Source: Sphingomonadales bacterium Ga0077557 (lineage in GTDB: Bacteria; Pseudomonadota; Alphaproteobacteria; Sphingomonadales; Sphingomonadaceae). Taken from it: 64,000 nt of DNA. Shown one piece after another: positions 45,542 through 53,755 of the stretch. A model generated the notes under the pieces. That model was not told the DNA's origin. It did no database searches and was given only the letters and a program-made list of their open reading frames with translations. The position numbers and the translations under genes were made by a program. The stretch spans positions 124,001-188,000 of the forward strand of contig LNFI01000032.1 in the NCBI GenBank assembly GCA_001464615.1, written 5' to 3'. Positions within the stretch are counted from its first letter, which is position 1; each line of letters starts with the position of its first letter.

Positions 45542-45577
45542 TGTAACCTTGAAGTTACATGTAACCGAAAGGTTACA
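45542..45577. promoter_or_regulatory. two adjacent 18-bp palindromes, probable Xre operators
   Basis: TGTAACCTTGAAGTTACA (45542-45559) is immediately followed by TGTAACCGAAAGGTTACA (45560-45577). Each is an inverted repeat with TGTAAC/GTTACA arms, and their centres are 18 bases apart. They lie between the Xre operon start (45527) and ybgC (45628). Binding by the Xre protein is inferred from position. Confidence 0.7.
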
Positions 45578-45627
45578 TTCGCGTCAATGGGTTTCATGCC
45601 CCGCCTTGCTGGGCTAGAGGGCGCGGC

Positions 45628-46113
45628 ATGACTGAAGGCGCACAGCATCGACCGGTCGAGGGGTATTTCGCCGGGCGCGAACACCGGCTGGCCTTGCGGG
45701 TTTATTTTGAGGACACTGATCTTTCAGGGGTCGTCTATCACGCCAATTATCTGCGTTGGATGGAGCGTGGCCGGTCAGACATGCTGCGGCTGGCCGGCAT
45801 TGATCAGCGCGCCGCGCATGAGGCGGGCGAGGGAGCTTATGCCGTCAGCGATGTTTCGATTCGGTACAAAGCACCGGCCCGGCTCGATGATTCGCTGGTC
45901 GTCGCGAGTCGATTAATCGCGATTCGGCCCGCTTCGTGCCGTATTCATCAACGAGTCATCAAAGACGGGCTGATACTGGCCGAGGCAGAGGTGACGGCCG
46001 TTTTTGTTTCGCCCGGTGGCCGGGCGCGGCGCCAACCGGCTGGCTGGGTCGCGGCATTTGAACGCCTAGTGTGGCAAGACGTTGAGCCTGATGGGTATGG
46101 CGGACAAGATTAA
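45628..46113 (+). CDS. ybgC: Tol-Pal associated acyl-CoA thioesterase
   Basis: YbgC is a hot-dog-fold thioesterase encoded first in tol-pal operons. The 161-residue protein has LRVYFEDTDLSGVVYHANYL, the active-site Asp and Tyr-His segment, then RWMERGRSDMLR. It acts in the cytosol on short acyl-CoA or acyl-ACP and may link phospholipid metabolism to the Tol system. tolQ follows after 18 bases. The tandem palindromes upstream could also affect it. Confidence 0.93.
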   Translation: MTEGAQHRPVEGYFAGREHRLALRVYFEDTDLSGVVYHANYLRWMERGRSDMLRLAGIDQRAAHEAGEGAYAVSDVSIRYKAPARLDDSLVVASRLIAIRPASCRIHQRVIKDGLILAEAEVTAVFVSPGGRARRQPAGWVAAFERLVWQDVEPDGYGGQD

Positions 46114-46131
46114 GAAGGGCATGAGCGGATA

Positions 46132-46839
46132 ATGAATTTCGTCCTGAACACTGATCCATCGACCCTGTCGCCGGTCGCCCTGTTTCTACAGGCCGATATC
46201 GTCGTGAAAATCGTGATGGTCGGGCTGTTGCTGGCCAGCATCTGGACCTGGGGCGTGATCATCGCGCTCGCGATCAAGCTTGGCCGCGCCAGAAAACGCG
46301 GCGAGCGGTTTGAGCGCGATTTCCTGAATGCGAGTGATATCGATGCATTTCATCGCAGCGAAGGGGAGAGCGATGTGCCCGTCGCGCGCGTTTTTTCAGC
46401 AGGCGTTGCCGAATGGCGGCGATCGACCACTGGCAACAGCATCGATCGGGAAGGCACGCGCGAGCGGCTCGCCACGGCCATGGGATCGTCGGTGGCGGCT
46501 GAAGTCGACAAGCTGGCCGACCGGCTCAACATTCTGGCAACCGTCGGCTCGGTTGCGCCCTTTGTCGGGCTGTTCGGCACGGTGTGGGGAATCATGCGCA
46601 GCTTTAGCGGGATCGCAGCGGCGCAGAGCACCTCGCTTGCCGTCGTCGCGCCGGGCATTGCCGAAGCGCTGTTTGCCACGGCAATCGGTCTGTTTGCGGC
46701 AATTCCGGCGGTGATCGGCTATAATCGCTACAGCCATGCCGTGAACCGGATCGAGGCGCGGCTCAATCGCTTTGCCGATGGTTTCCACGCCACGCTCAGC
46801 CGCCAGCTCGAAGGCCCGGCGATGAAGGCCAAGGGCTGA
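46132..46839 (+). CDS. tolQ: Tol-Pal system inner membrane protein TolQ
   Basis: TolQ is the MotA/TolQ/ExbB-type channel subunit that with TolR uses the proton gradient to power TolA. The 235-residue protein has three membrane helices (about 18-42, 140-165 and 175-195). The last two flank the conserved IATVGSVAPFVGLFGTVWGI-type region; here the text reads ILATVGSVAPFVGLFGTVW. Its stop overlaps the tolR start by one base. It lies second in the ybgC-tolQRAB-pal operon. Confidence 0.95.
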   Translation: MNFVLNTDPSTLSPVALFLQADIVVKIVMVGLLLASIWTWGVIIALAIKLGRARKRGERFERDFLNASDIDAFHRSEGESDVPVARVFSAGVAEWRRSTTGNSIDREGTRERLATAMGSSVAAEVDKLADRLNILATVGSVAPFVGLFGTVWGIMRSFSGIAAAQSTSLAVVAPGIAEALFATAIGLFAAIPAVIGYNRYSHAVNRIEARLNRFADGFHATLSRQLEGPAMKAKG

Positions 46840-47276
46840 TGGCGATCAACCTGCCCTCGCAACGGTCGCGCGGTCGTCGTGCGCCGATGGCGGAAATCAA
46901 CGTTACGCCGATGGTCGATGTGATGCTGGTGCTGTTGATCATTTTCATGGTCACAGCGCCGCTGCTCACAGCGGGGGTGCCGGTCAATCTGCCCGACAGC
47001 AATGCCAAGCCGCTCGATCAGGACCAAAAGCCAGTGCAGATCGCGCTCGACGAGCAGGGCCGGCTATTCGTCAATGATGACGAAGTGACCGAGGCGATCC
47101 TGCCCGACGTGCTGGGCCAGATCGCCGCGAAATCGCCCAGCGGGAAGCCGCCAGAGATTTATCTGCGCGCCGATCGTGGCCTGGCTTATGGCAAGGTGAT
47201 GCGGGTGATGGGCGAACTCAACCGCGCCGGGCTGAACCGTGTCGCGCTGGTGACCGTGGGCAAGGAGAAGCCGTGA
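46839..47276 (+). CDS. tolR: Tol-Pal system protein TolR
   Basis: TolR is the ExbD-like partner of TolQ. The 145-residue protein has a cytosolic start, then MAEINVTPMVDVMLVLLII with the proton-carrying Asp in the single membrane helix, and a periplasmic domain ending VALVTVGKEKP. The length is typical. Its ATG overlaps the tolQ stop. After 42 bases comes tolA. Confidence 0.95.
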   Translation: MAINLPSQRSRGRRAPMAEINVTPMVDVMLVLLIIFMVTAPLLTAGVPVNLPDSNAKPLDQDQKPVQIALDEQGRLFVNDDEVTEAILPDVLGQIAAKSPSGKPPEIYLRADRGLAYGKVMRVMGELNRAGLNRVALVTVGKEKP

Positions 47277-47318
47277 CGCCGTGCTCGCTTCTTCCTGGCA
47301 TCGGGTGAGCGACCGGCG

Positions 47319-48203
47319 ATGGACCGTTCCGATGCTGCTGGGCTCACCATTGCCGTTGTGCTGCATGTCGCGGCATTTGCGCTGCTGTCGGCGAGTTTGC
47401 TCAGTCCGCCCAAGCCGATGAAATCGCTTGAGGCGCCAATCGATGTGTCGCTGGTCGACGAAATCGGGCTGGTCGCTACCGCGCCGCAATCGACGGTGCC
47501 GCCTGCAGAATCGCGGGCGCCTGATGCCGGGCCGCCCGAGGATGCGCCGCCGCCCGAGCCCAAACCGGCTGCACCCTTGCCGGTACCACCCGCGCCGCAA
47601 CCCAAGCCTGCACCGCCAACCAAGCCCAGCGAGCTGGCCAAGCCCAATCCCAAAAAGCCGACGCCAGAGGCGCCGCAACAGGCTGCCAAATCCCCGCCCA
47701 AGCGTGAAGCTGTCCCGGCAACGCCCGCCAAGCCAACGCGGACGGCCTCTACCGGCAGCGATCCATCATCGTCCAAACCGCGGCCGCGCGGTTCGCGATT
47801 GGGCGATGATTTTCTGAAAGGGCTGACCGACAAGCCAAGCCCAAGCAAATCGATAACTCCGCGCGCGGCGGTGATCGATGCCAAGGCGCTTGCCAGCATT
47901 CAGGACGCGATTTCGCGCCAGATTCAGCCCTGTGCTGATCGCCAGGTCAATCCCGGCCCGGGAGCCAATGAGATCATCACGGTCCTGAATTTGCGCCTCA
48001 ATCCCGATGGCACGCTTGCCGCGACACCGACGATGGTGCGTCAAACTGGGACAGATGGAGAGGCGGGGCGCTATGCAAGGCGGGTTATCGATTTGGGAAT
48101 CGCCGCTTTCAAGGGGTGTTCACCGTTACGGCTGCCGCCCGAATTTTACAAAACACCCAATGGTGGGTGGAACAATATCAACTACACATGGCAATTACGC
48201 TGA
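47319..48203 (+). CDS. tolA: TolA-like energy-transducing protein
   Basis: TolA spans the periplasm and links TolQR to TolB and Pal. The 294-residue protein has an N-terminal membrane anchor (about 8-30), a Pro/Ala/Lys-rich middle (about 60-170) and a C-terminal TolA/TonB-like domain with two Cys (IQPCADRQ and FKGCSPLRLP) that probably form a disulfide. It is shorter than E. coli TolA and the middle is Pro-rich rather than helical, which is usual in alphaproteobacteria. tolB starts 14 bases later. Confidence 0.88.
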   Translation: MDRSDAAGLTIAVVLHVAAFALLSASLLSPPKPMKSLEAPIDVSLVDEIGLVATAPQSTVPPAESRAPDAGPPEDAPPPEPKPAAPLPVPPAPQPKPAPPTKPSELAKPNPKKPTPEAPQQAAKSPPKREAVPATPAKPTRTASTGSDPSSSKPRPRGSRLGDDFLKGLTDKPSPSKSITPRAAVIDAKALASIQDAISRQIQPCADRQVNPGPGANEIITVLNLRLNPDGTLAATPTMVRQTGTDGEAGRYARRVIDLGIAAFKGCSPLRLPPEFYKTPNGGWNNINYTWQLR

Positions 48204-48216
48204 GGATGAGTCTGGC

Positions 48217-49608
48217 ATGATGTTCCGCGTTTCGACTTTTCAGCCCCTGGCGGCTCTGCTCCTGTGCATGGCCGTGCCGGTGGCAGCGCAAACCGCCCCG
48301 GCATCGCCGCCTGCTAGTGCCGCAGGGCCGACGCAAGCCGATCCGCCGCCGCTTGACGTGTCAGTGACGGGCGGCATTTCCGCGCCGCTGCCAATCGCTA
48401 TTCCGGTGATGCCGACCACGGCGGTGGTCTCAACCCCCGCTGGCGCCACCGATGTGCTGGGTCGCCAGCTTGCCGCCGTGGTGACGGCCGATCTGAAAAA
48501 TTCCGGGCTGTTCAGCCCGCTTGGCCCCAATGCGCTAAAGCCCATCGACTTTCCGGAAGTGACCGCACCGCAATTTGAGTATTGGGGGGGCACCGGGGCA
48601 CAGGCGTTGGTCCAAGGCTTTGTCCGCGCCAATGGCGACGGGACGCTGACGGTTGGCTGTTATCTTTATGACGTCTTTTCCAAGATCGAACTGACCCGGC
48701 AGGGCTTTGTCGTCCAGCCCGCCGATTGGCGGCGCGCGGCGCATAAATGCGCGGATATGGTCTATACGCGGCTGACCGGCGAAGGGCCCTATTTCGACAG
48801 CCGCGTCATCTATGTCTCTGAAACCGGGCCGAAGGATCGCCGGATCAAGCGGCTGGCGATCATGGATCAGGATGCGGCCAATCACCGCTTTCTCACCAAT
48901 GGCCAGTCGATCGTGTTGACGCCGCGCTTTGCGCCCAATCAGCAATCGATCGTGTATATGAGCTATGTCGGTGATCGCCCGGCCATTTACATTTACGATA
49001 TCGGCAGTGGTCGGCAGCGCCAGCTGGTGCCACCGGGCAATCTGACCTTTGCACCGCGCTTCTCGCCCGATGGCCGCTATGTGCTGTTCTCAATGGCGGT
49101 TGGCGGCAATATCGACATTTACCGGGTCGCTACGGGCGGCGGACAGCCGCAGCGGCTGACCAATGCACCGGGGATCGACACTGGCGGCAGCTATTCGCCC
49201 GATGGTTCGCAAATCGTGTTCGAAAGCGATCGGTCAGGCGGGCAGCAACTGTACTTGATGAATGCCGATGGATCGGATCAGCGCCGGATCAGTTTTGGCG
49301 GCGGGCGATATGCCACCCCGGTATGGAGCCCGCGCGGTGACCTGATCGCCTTTACCAAGCTGGCGGGCAATTTCCGGATCGGCATCATGAGTCCAAGCGG
49401 CGGCGGCGAGAAATTGCTGACCGATGACTGGCAGGACGAAGGGCCAAGCTGGGCCCCCAATGGCCGGGTATTGATGTTCTTCCGTTCAGGGCAGGGCCGC
49501 AATGGGACGGCAGATCTCTGGTCGGTCGATCTTACCGGCGTCAATGAGCGTAAACTTGCAACACCACTCGACGGATCGGACCCCGGCTGGGGCCCGCTGC
49601 GCCCTTAA
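48217..49608 (+). CDS. tolB: Tol-Pal system periplasmic protein TolB
   Basis: TolB is a periplasmic beta-propeller that binds Pal and TolA. The 463-residue protein has a signal peptide (LAALLLCMAVPVAAQ), an N-terminal domain (about 75-200) and a six-bladed propeller with repeats such as RFSPDGRYVLFS, SYSPDGSQIVFESD and YATPVWSPRGDLIAFT. I start it at 48217; the frame is open further upstream, but that part lies within tolA. A GAGGA site precedes the ATG. Confidence 0.95.
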   Translation: MMFRVSTFQPLAALLLCMAVPVAAQTAPASPPASAAGPTQADPPPLDVSVTGGISAPLPIAIPVMPTTAVVSTPAGATDVLGRQLAAVVTADLKNSGLFSPLGPNALKPIDFPEVTAPQFEYWGGTGAQALVQGFVRANGDGTLTVGCYLYDVFSKIELTRQGFVVQPADWRRAAHKCADMVYTRLTGEGPYFDSRVIYVSETGPKDRRIKRLAIMDQDAANHRFLTNGQSIVLTPRFAPNQQSIVYMSYVGDRPAIYIYDIGSGRQRQLVPPGNLTFAPRFSPDGRYVLFSMAVGGNIDIYRVATGGGQPQRLTNAPGIDTGGSYSPDGSQIVFESDRSGGQQLYLMNADGSDQRRISFGGGRYATPVWSPRGDLIAFTKLAGNFRIGIMSPSGGGEKLLTDDWQDEGPSWAPNGRVLMFFRSGQGRNGTADLWSVDLTGVNERKLATPLDGSDPGWGPLRP

Positions 49609-49692
49609 TGTTTGACTCCGCGTTAACCATTGCTTCAAACCCAGGCTCACGGACCGAGCCTAATCGAACGACCAAGGTCGAAGGAGGATGAA

Positions 49693-50199
49693 ATGGCCAG
49701 ACTGACGACGACGATCATCATCGCTGCCGCAATTGTAACGACAGCCGGGTGCACCACCAAGCGCAAGGAAGCATTGCCCCCGGGCCCCGTCGGGACGACA
49801 GCACCAGGCTATCAGCCGGTTGGCGATGGCATCATCCCCGGTTCGGCCGCAGACTTCCTGCGCTCGATCACTAGCGACACGATCCGCTTCGCCCTTGATC
49901 AATATGACATTGATTCCGAAGCGCGCGCGACGCTCGACAGCCAGGCTGCTTGGCTTGCGAAATATCCCAACGTGCCGGTGACGATCGAGGGGCATTGCGA
50001 CGAGCGCGGCACCCGCGAATATAATCTTGCGCTGGGTGATCGCCGCTCCAACGCTGCCAAGAACTATCTCGCCGCACGCGGCATCTCGCCCACGCGGATC
50101 ACCACGATCAGCTATGGCAAGGAACGTCCGATCGCGCTCGGTTCTGATGAGGGCAGCTGGGCGCAGAACCGCCGCGCTGTGACGATTGTCATCAGCTAA
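49693..50199 (+). CDS. pal: peptidoglycan-associated lipoprotein
   Basis: Pal anchors the outer membrane to peptidoglycan and binds TolB. The 168-residue protein has a lipoprotein signal ending TTAGC (lipobox Cys) and an OmpA-like C-terminal domain with TIEGHCDERGTREYNLALGD and ITTISYGKERP. An AGGAGG site lies six bases before the ATG at 49693. A strong terminator follows at 50225, closing the tol-pal operon. Confidence 0.96.
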   Translation: MARLTTTIIIAAAIVTTAGCTTKRKEALPPGPVGTTAPGYQPVGDGIIPGSAADFLRSITSDTIRFALDQYDIDSEARATLDSQAAWLAKYPNVPVTIEGHCDERGTREYNLALGDRRSNAAKNYLAARGISPTRITTISYGKERPIALGSDEGSWAQNRRAVTIVIS

Positions 50200-50224
50200 G
50201 CGTTTCATTTGATGCGCTCTTGAA

Positions 50225-50257
50225 GGGCGGCGGTGTTGGGGCACCGCCGCCCTTTTT
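50225..50257 (+). terminator. rho-independent terminator of the tol-pal operon
   Basis: An 11-base-pair perfect stem (GGGCGGCGGTG with CACCGCCGCCC) with a 6-base loop is followed by five T residues, 26 bases after the pal stop. Confidence 0.92.
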
Positions 50258-50300
50258 GCGTGCGGATGATTTCGCTTGCCACCCCCATTGAGGCGATATA

Positions 50301-50316
50301 AATATGATATCATATT
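50301..50316. promoter_or_regulatory. perfect 16-bp palindrome before the SPFH operon
   Basis: AATATGATATCATATT is fully self-complementary. It is strikingly AT-rich in a high-GC neighbourhood and ends 14 bases before the SPFH start codon, so a bound protein would block transcription or translation initiation. The ribbon-helix-helix protein of the same operon is the natural candidate to bind it. Confidence 0.7.
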
Positions 50317-50330
50317 AATGGGAGGCAATG

Positions 50331-51230
50331 ATGGTTGAGTCGTTTGGCGGCACCGACGCGATGGCACGGAGTAAGGACTATCCGGCGTCGGCATCGAGCG
50401 GGTATCTGATGCTGTTGGTGCTGTTGGTCACCATCGTGGTGATTGGTGCCGGGGGGGCGATGCTGCCGGTTAACAAGGTCGCAGCGATTGGCACGTTGAT
50501 TGGCGGGCTGACCCTGTTCCTGTTCGTGGCTGCCGGCTTTTATATGCTGCAACCCAACCAGGCCGCCGCGATCACCTTGTTCGGTGCCTATAAAGGCAGC
50601 GACCGGGTGAATGGCCTGCGCTGGACCTGGCCCTGGATGGGCAAGAAAAACGTGTCGTTGCGTGCGAACAACCTGATTTCGGAGAAGATCAAGGTTAATG
50701 ATCTGCGCGGCAACCCGATTGAGATGGCAGCACAGGTCGTATGGCGCGTTACCGATACCGCACAGGCATTGTTCGATGTCGATGACTATAAGGCCTTTGT
50801 GCTCGCCCAGATCGAGGCAGCGGTGCGCACGATCGGTTCGCGCTATCCCTATGATGATTTCGAGCATCAGGAGATCACCCTGCGCGGCAATCACGATCAG
50901 GTCGGTGCCGAACTGCGTAGTGAGTTGATGGAGCGGCTGTCGGTGGCGGGCATCACCGTTGACGAATGCGGCTTCACCCACCTGGCCTATGCGCAGGAAA
51001 TTGCCGGCGCCATGCTGCGTCGTCAGCAGGCCGAAGCCGTGGTCGCGGCGCGCAAGACGCTGGTCGAAGGCGCGGTCGGCATGGTCGAAATGGCGCTCGA
51101 CATGCTGTCGGAAAAGAACGTCGTCGAGCTTGATGACGAGCGTCGCGCGGCGATGGTCTCTAACCTGATGGTGGTGTTGTGCGGTGAGCGCGAAACACAG
51201 CCGATCGTTAACGCCGGCTCGCTCTACTGA
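50331..51230 (+). CDS. SPFH/band-7 domain membrane protein
   Basis: The 299-residue protein has two N-terminal membrane helices (about 27-48 and 52-72) followed by an SPFH domain: MLQPNQAAAITLFGAYKGSD, RTIGSRYPYDDFEHQEITL and a helical C-terminal part with AYAQEIAGAMLRRQQAEAVV. SPFH proteins form membrane rings or microdomains. I prefer the ATG at 50331, five bases after GGAGG, over 50328. It heads an operon with a ribbon-helix-helix protein, a small membrane protein and a hydrolase. Confidence 0.88.
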   Translation: MVESFGGTDAMARSKDYPASASSGYLMLLVLLVTIVVIGAGGAMLPVNKVAAIGTLIGGLTLFLFVAAGFYMLQPNQAAAITLFGAYKGSDRVNGLRWTWPWMGKKNVSLRANNLISEKIKVNDLRGNPIEMAAQVVWRVTDTAQALFDVDDYKAFVLAQIEAAVRTIGSRYPYDDFEHQEITLRGNHDQVGAELRSELMERLSVAGITVDECGFTHLAYAQEIAGAMLRRQQAEAVVAARKTLVEGAVGMVEMALDMLSEKNVVELDDERRAAMVSNLMVVLCGERETQPIVNAGSLY

Positions 51231-51241
51231 TTGGTTGAACG

Positions 51242-51454
51242 GTGACGGCGCCGCCCAAAAAAGCCTTTCCGCTCCGCCTCGATCCCGCGCTTTATGCGGC
51301 GATCGAGCGGAGCGCAGCGGGCGATTTGCGCAGCGTCAACGCTCAGGTCGAATATTTGCTGCGCGAGTCCCTCGTGCGGCGCGGGATCAAGGTTTCGGTC
51401 AGCCAGACGCCCAAACGGGGGCGTCCGGCCAAACAGGAGGACGATGATGGATGA
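51242..51454 (+). CDS. Arc-like ribbon-helix-helix DNA-binding protein
   Basis: This 70-residue protein has the ribbon-helix-helix pattern [20 protein letters not shown], then [19 protein letters not shown], with a basic C-terminal tail (PKRGRPAKQ). It is like Arc/MetJ-type repressors and some antitoxins. It starts at GTG 51242, 11 bases after the SPFH stop, and its TGA overlaps the next gene. It probably represses this operon through the palindrome at 50301. Confidence 0.82.
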   Translation: MTAPPKKAFPLRLDPALYAAIERSAAGDLRSVNAQVEYLLRESLVRRGIKVSVSQTPKRGRPAKQEDDDG

Positions 51455-51737
51455 TCCGTGGTTCACGACCTATCGTGGGCGGGGTAAGCTCCAGATCACG
51501 CCGCGCAATGCGGCTGGATGGATCGCCACCGCAGTGATGGTGCTGCTGACAACGGGCGTCATGCTGGGCACGGTGCCGCTGGTCGCGACGCAGCCAGTGT
51601 TGATCATTTTGCCGATGCTGGCGACGATGACGATCCTGTTCGTCTTCATCCGCTTCGCGATGGCGCGATCTGAAACGATCAATATCGATGAAATTGCCGA
51701 AGAAATCCTCGCCCGCCGCGCCCGCGGCGGCAAATAA
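51447..51737 (+). CDS. small two-helix membrane protein of the SPFH operon
   Basis: The 96-residue protein has two membrane helices (about 25-45 and 50-70) and a short C-terminal helix ([18 protein letters not shown]). I recognise no family. I use ATG 51447, six bases after AGGAGG, rather than 51444. It overlaps the ribbon-helix-helix stop by 8 bases, so the proteins are made together; it could be a partner of the SPFH ring. Confidence 0.68.
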   Translation: MDDPWFTTYRGRGKLQITPRNAAGWIATAVMVLLTTGVMLGTVPLVATQPVLIILPMLATMTILFVFIRFAMARSETINIDEIAEEILARRARGGK

Positions 51738-51755
51738 GCCGGGAAGGGATTGGCG

Positions 51756-52724
51756 ATGCAAAATTCTTGGTGCTCGATTGTCGGTGCATTTGTGCTTGCA
51801 GCAATGCCCGTGGCGGCGATGGCACAACAGCCATCGCCTACCGACCTGACCGCGCCCGGTCCGGCAGGGGCGCTCCACGGCAGCTTGATCGATGCCGGCA
51901 AAGCCAGTCCTGTGGTGCTGATCGTCCCCGGTTCGGGCCCCACCGACCGCGACGGCAACAACCGGTATGGCGTGAAAGCAGCACCTTACCGCCTGCTCGC
52001 CGAGGCGCTGGCGGCGCGCGCGATCTCGACCGTCAGGATCGACAAGCGCGGGATGTTCGGCAGCAAGGCCGCCATCGCCGACGCCAATAAGGTGACGATT
52101 GCCGACTATGCCGCTGACGTGACCGCCTGGGTCAAGGCCACGCGCGCTGCGACAGGTGCGCGCTGCGTCTGGCTGCTCGGGCATAGCGAAGGCGGGTTGG
52201 TGGTGCTGGCGACGCCCGACGCGCCCGACATTTGCGGGCGGATATTGGTGTCCGCTGCCGGACGGTCCTTCGGGGTGTTGATCAAGGACCAGATCCACGC
52301 CAACCCCGCTAATGCGATCATCTTCGACCAGGCCGATGCTGCGCTCGCCAAGCTGGCGGCGGGCGAGCATGTCGATCCGGCGGGGATGCATCCGGGGCTG
52401 CTGGGCCTGTTTGCGCCCGCCGTGCAGGATTACCTTATCGACCTGATGCGCTATCGTCCCGCTGAACTGGCGTCGAAAAGCAAAGGACCCCTGCTGATCG
52501 TCCAGGGGGAAAACGACATCCAGATCGGCGTCGAGGATGCCAGGATGCTGGCGGCGGGGCGCAAGGATGCCAAGCTGGTGCTGCTCCCCGGCGTCAATCA
52601 TGTCCTGAAACAGGTCGGCGATATTGACCGCGCGGCCAACGCGGCGAGCTATGCCAATCCCGATTTGCCTATCGATTCCAGTGTTGTTGCGGCAATCGCC
52701 GGGTTTGTGCTGGCGACGCGCTAG
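51756..52724 (+). CDS. exported alpha/beta hydrolase
   Basis: This 322-residue protein has a signal peptide ending AMAQ, then an alpha/beta-hydrolase fold: oxyanion region VLIVPGSGPTDRDGNN, nucleophile Ser in LLGHSEGGLV, an Asp in VQGENDIQIG and the His in LPGVNHVLKQ. The catalytic triad is complete. The substrate is unknown; similar proteins are esterases or acyl-transfer enzymes. It follows the SPFH operon by 18 bases and probably belongs to it. Confidence 0.85.
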   Translation: MQNSWCSIVGAFVLAAMPVAAMAQQPSPTDLTAPGPAGALHGSLIDAGKASPVVLIVPGSGPTDRDGNNRYGVKAAPYRLLAEALAARAISTVRIDKRGMFGSKAAIADANKVTIADYAADVTAWVKATRAATGARCVWLLGHSEGGLVVLATPDAPDICGRILVSAAGRSFGVLIKDQIHANPANAIIFDQADAALAKLAAGEHVDPAGMHPGLLGLFAPAVQDYLIDLMRYRPAELASKSKGPLLIVQGENDIQIGVEDARMLAAGRKDAKLVLLPGVNHVLKQVGDIDRAANAASYANPDLPIDSSVVAAIAGFVLATR

Positions 52725-52759
52725 AGGGTGATGACGTGAGGTCGCTTCAACCTCATACC

Positions 52760-52826
52760 CGTTCGGGCTGAGCGAAGTCGAAGCCCACGCGCTTCGCATG
52801 CCCTTCGACTTCGCTCAGGGCGAACG
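52760..52826. repeat. extragenic palindromic repeat
   Basis: Bases 52760-52783 pair with 52803-52826 over 24 bases with two mismatches, around a short loop; the arm reads CGTTCGGGCTGAGCGAAGTC. It lies between two convergent genes, as REP-type elements do. This sequence type is common in sphingomonad intergenic regions in my experience; the count cannot be checked here. Confidence 0.75.
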
Positions 52827-52868
52827 GGGTTTGGGTTGGTCCAATCCAACGTCATCACGCGCTAAGGC

Positions 52869-53717
52869 TTAGCGCAGCGCTTCATCAAGCAACCGCGCCA
52901 GCCGCAGTCCAGCGCGCTCGACTTGCAATCGGGCGATCGGGACCAGTCGCGTGATGGTCGCGGTGTCGAGTTTGGCGCGGGTTGGCGTGGGGGTGGTACA
53001 GGGCTGATCGCCGACCGCGCTGGGATAGGCGACATCGCGGCTGACGGCCCAGGCTTCACGGCTCCAGTCCTCGGTCGTTCCCGCCTGGGTCGCGGTCGTA
53101 TCCGCAGCCGAATAGGGCCGGACCAGCGGGGGGCCATCGGTGATTGCGCGCTCAGCGAGCGCCCCGTCCCAAATGCTGTGCAGGTTGAGCCGGTCGGGGG
53201 CATAGATGCCATAGGCAGCCTTCACTTGGTTGCCGCCCAGATCGCGATGATCGCCTGCGTGCAGCGGCATGTGCAGGTCGCCCGTGAAATGGACCAGGAA
53301 CGCCAGCGCCTGCACCCGCTCGGCGGTCGGCACGGTCTTGTCCTTCAGCAGCTTCACCGCGCGGTCGATTTGGGCCGACACGCAATTGCCGTCGCGGCAG
53401 GCGTTTTTCAGGTCAAAGGGCTGGCAGATATCGACATTCTGGTAATGCCACGACGCGGTGTAGGAAAAGCGCGGCCCCATCCCGCGTACGCAATCGGGCC
53501 AGACGCTGATTTGCTCGATCGTGCGCGCCTTGCACCCCGGTGTTGCGAGCGCCGATGACTGGGCCAGCAACGCCAGCACCTTGGCCCGGACCTGGGGCGA
53601 GACATTGGCCATCGCGATCCGGGCGATGGTTTCATGTCCGAACTGGCCATAGGCCTGGGCAGGGCTGTGGAGGCTGAGTGCGATCGCGGCGGCGAGGATG
53701 AGCAAGAGGTTCTTCAT
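52869..53717 (-). CDS. S1/P1 family nuclease
   Basis: This 282-residue exported protein has a signal peptide ending SPAQA, followed by YGQFGHETIARIA, the N-terminus of S1/P1 nucleases. There the first residue binds zinc through its amino and carbonyl groups; it is Tyr here instead of the usual Trp. Further zinc ligands lie in SWHYQNVD, FLVHFTGDLHMPLHAGDHRDLGGN and NLHSIWD. Such enzymes cut single-stranded DNA and RNA outside the inner membrane. It stands alone on the minus strand. Confidence 0.88.
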   Translation of the reverse strand: MKNLLLILAAAIALSLHSPAQAYGQFGHETIARIAMANVSPQVRAKVLALLAQSSALATPGCKARTIEQISVWPDCVRGMGPRFSYTASWHYQNVDICQPFDLKNACRDGNCVSAQIDRAVKLLKDKTVPTAERVQALAFLVHFTGDLHMPLHAGDHRDLGGNQVKAAYGIYAPDRLNLHSIWDGALAERAITDGPPLVRPYSAADTTATQAGTTEDWSREAWAVSRDVAYPSAVGDQPCTTPTPTRAKLDTATITRLVPIARLQVERAGLRLARLLDEALR

Positions 53718-53755
53718 GGAGCCAGCCCCTAACCGGACAAGATGACGATTGTAAG

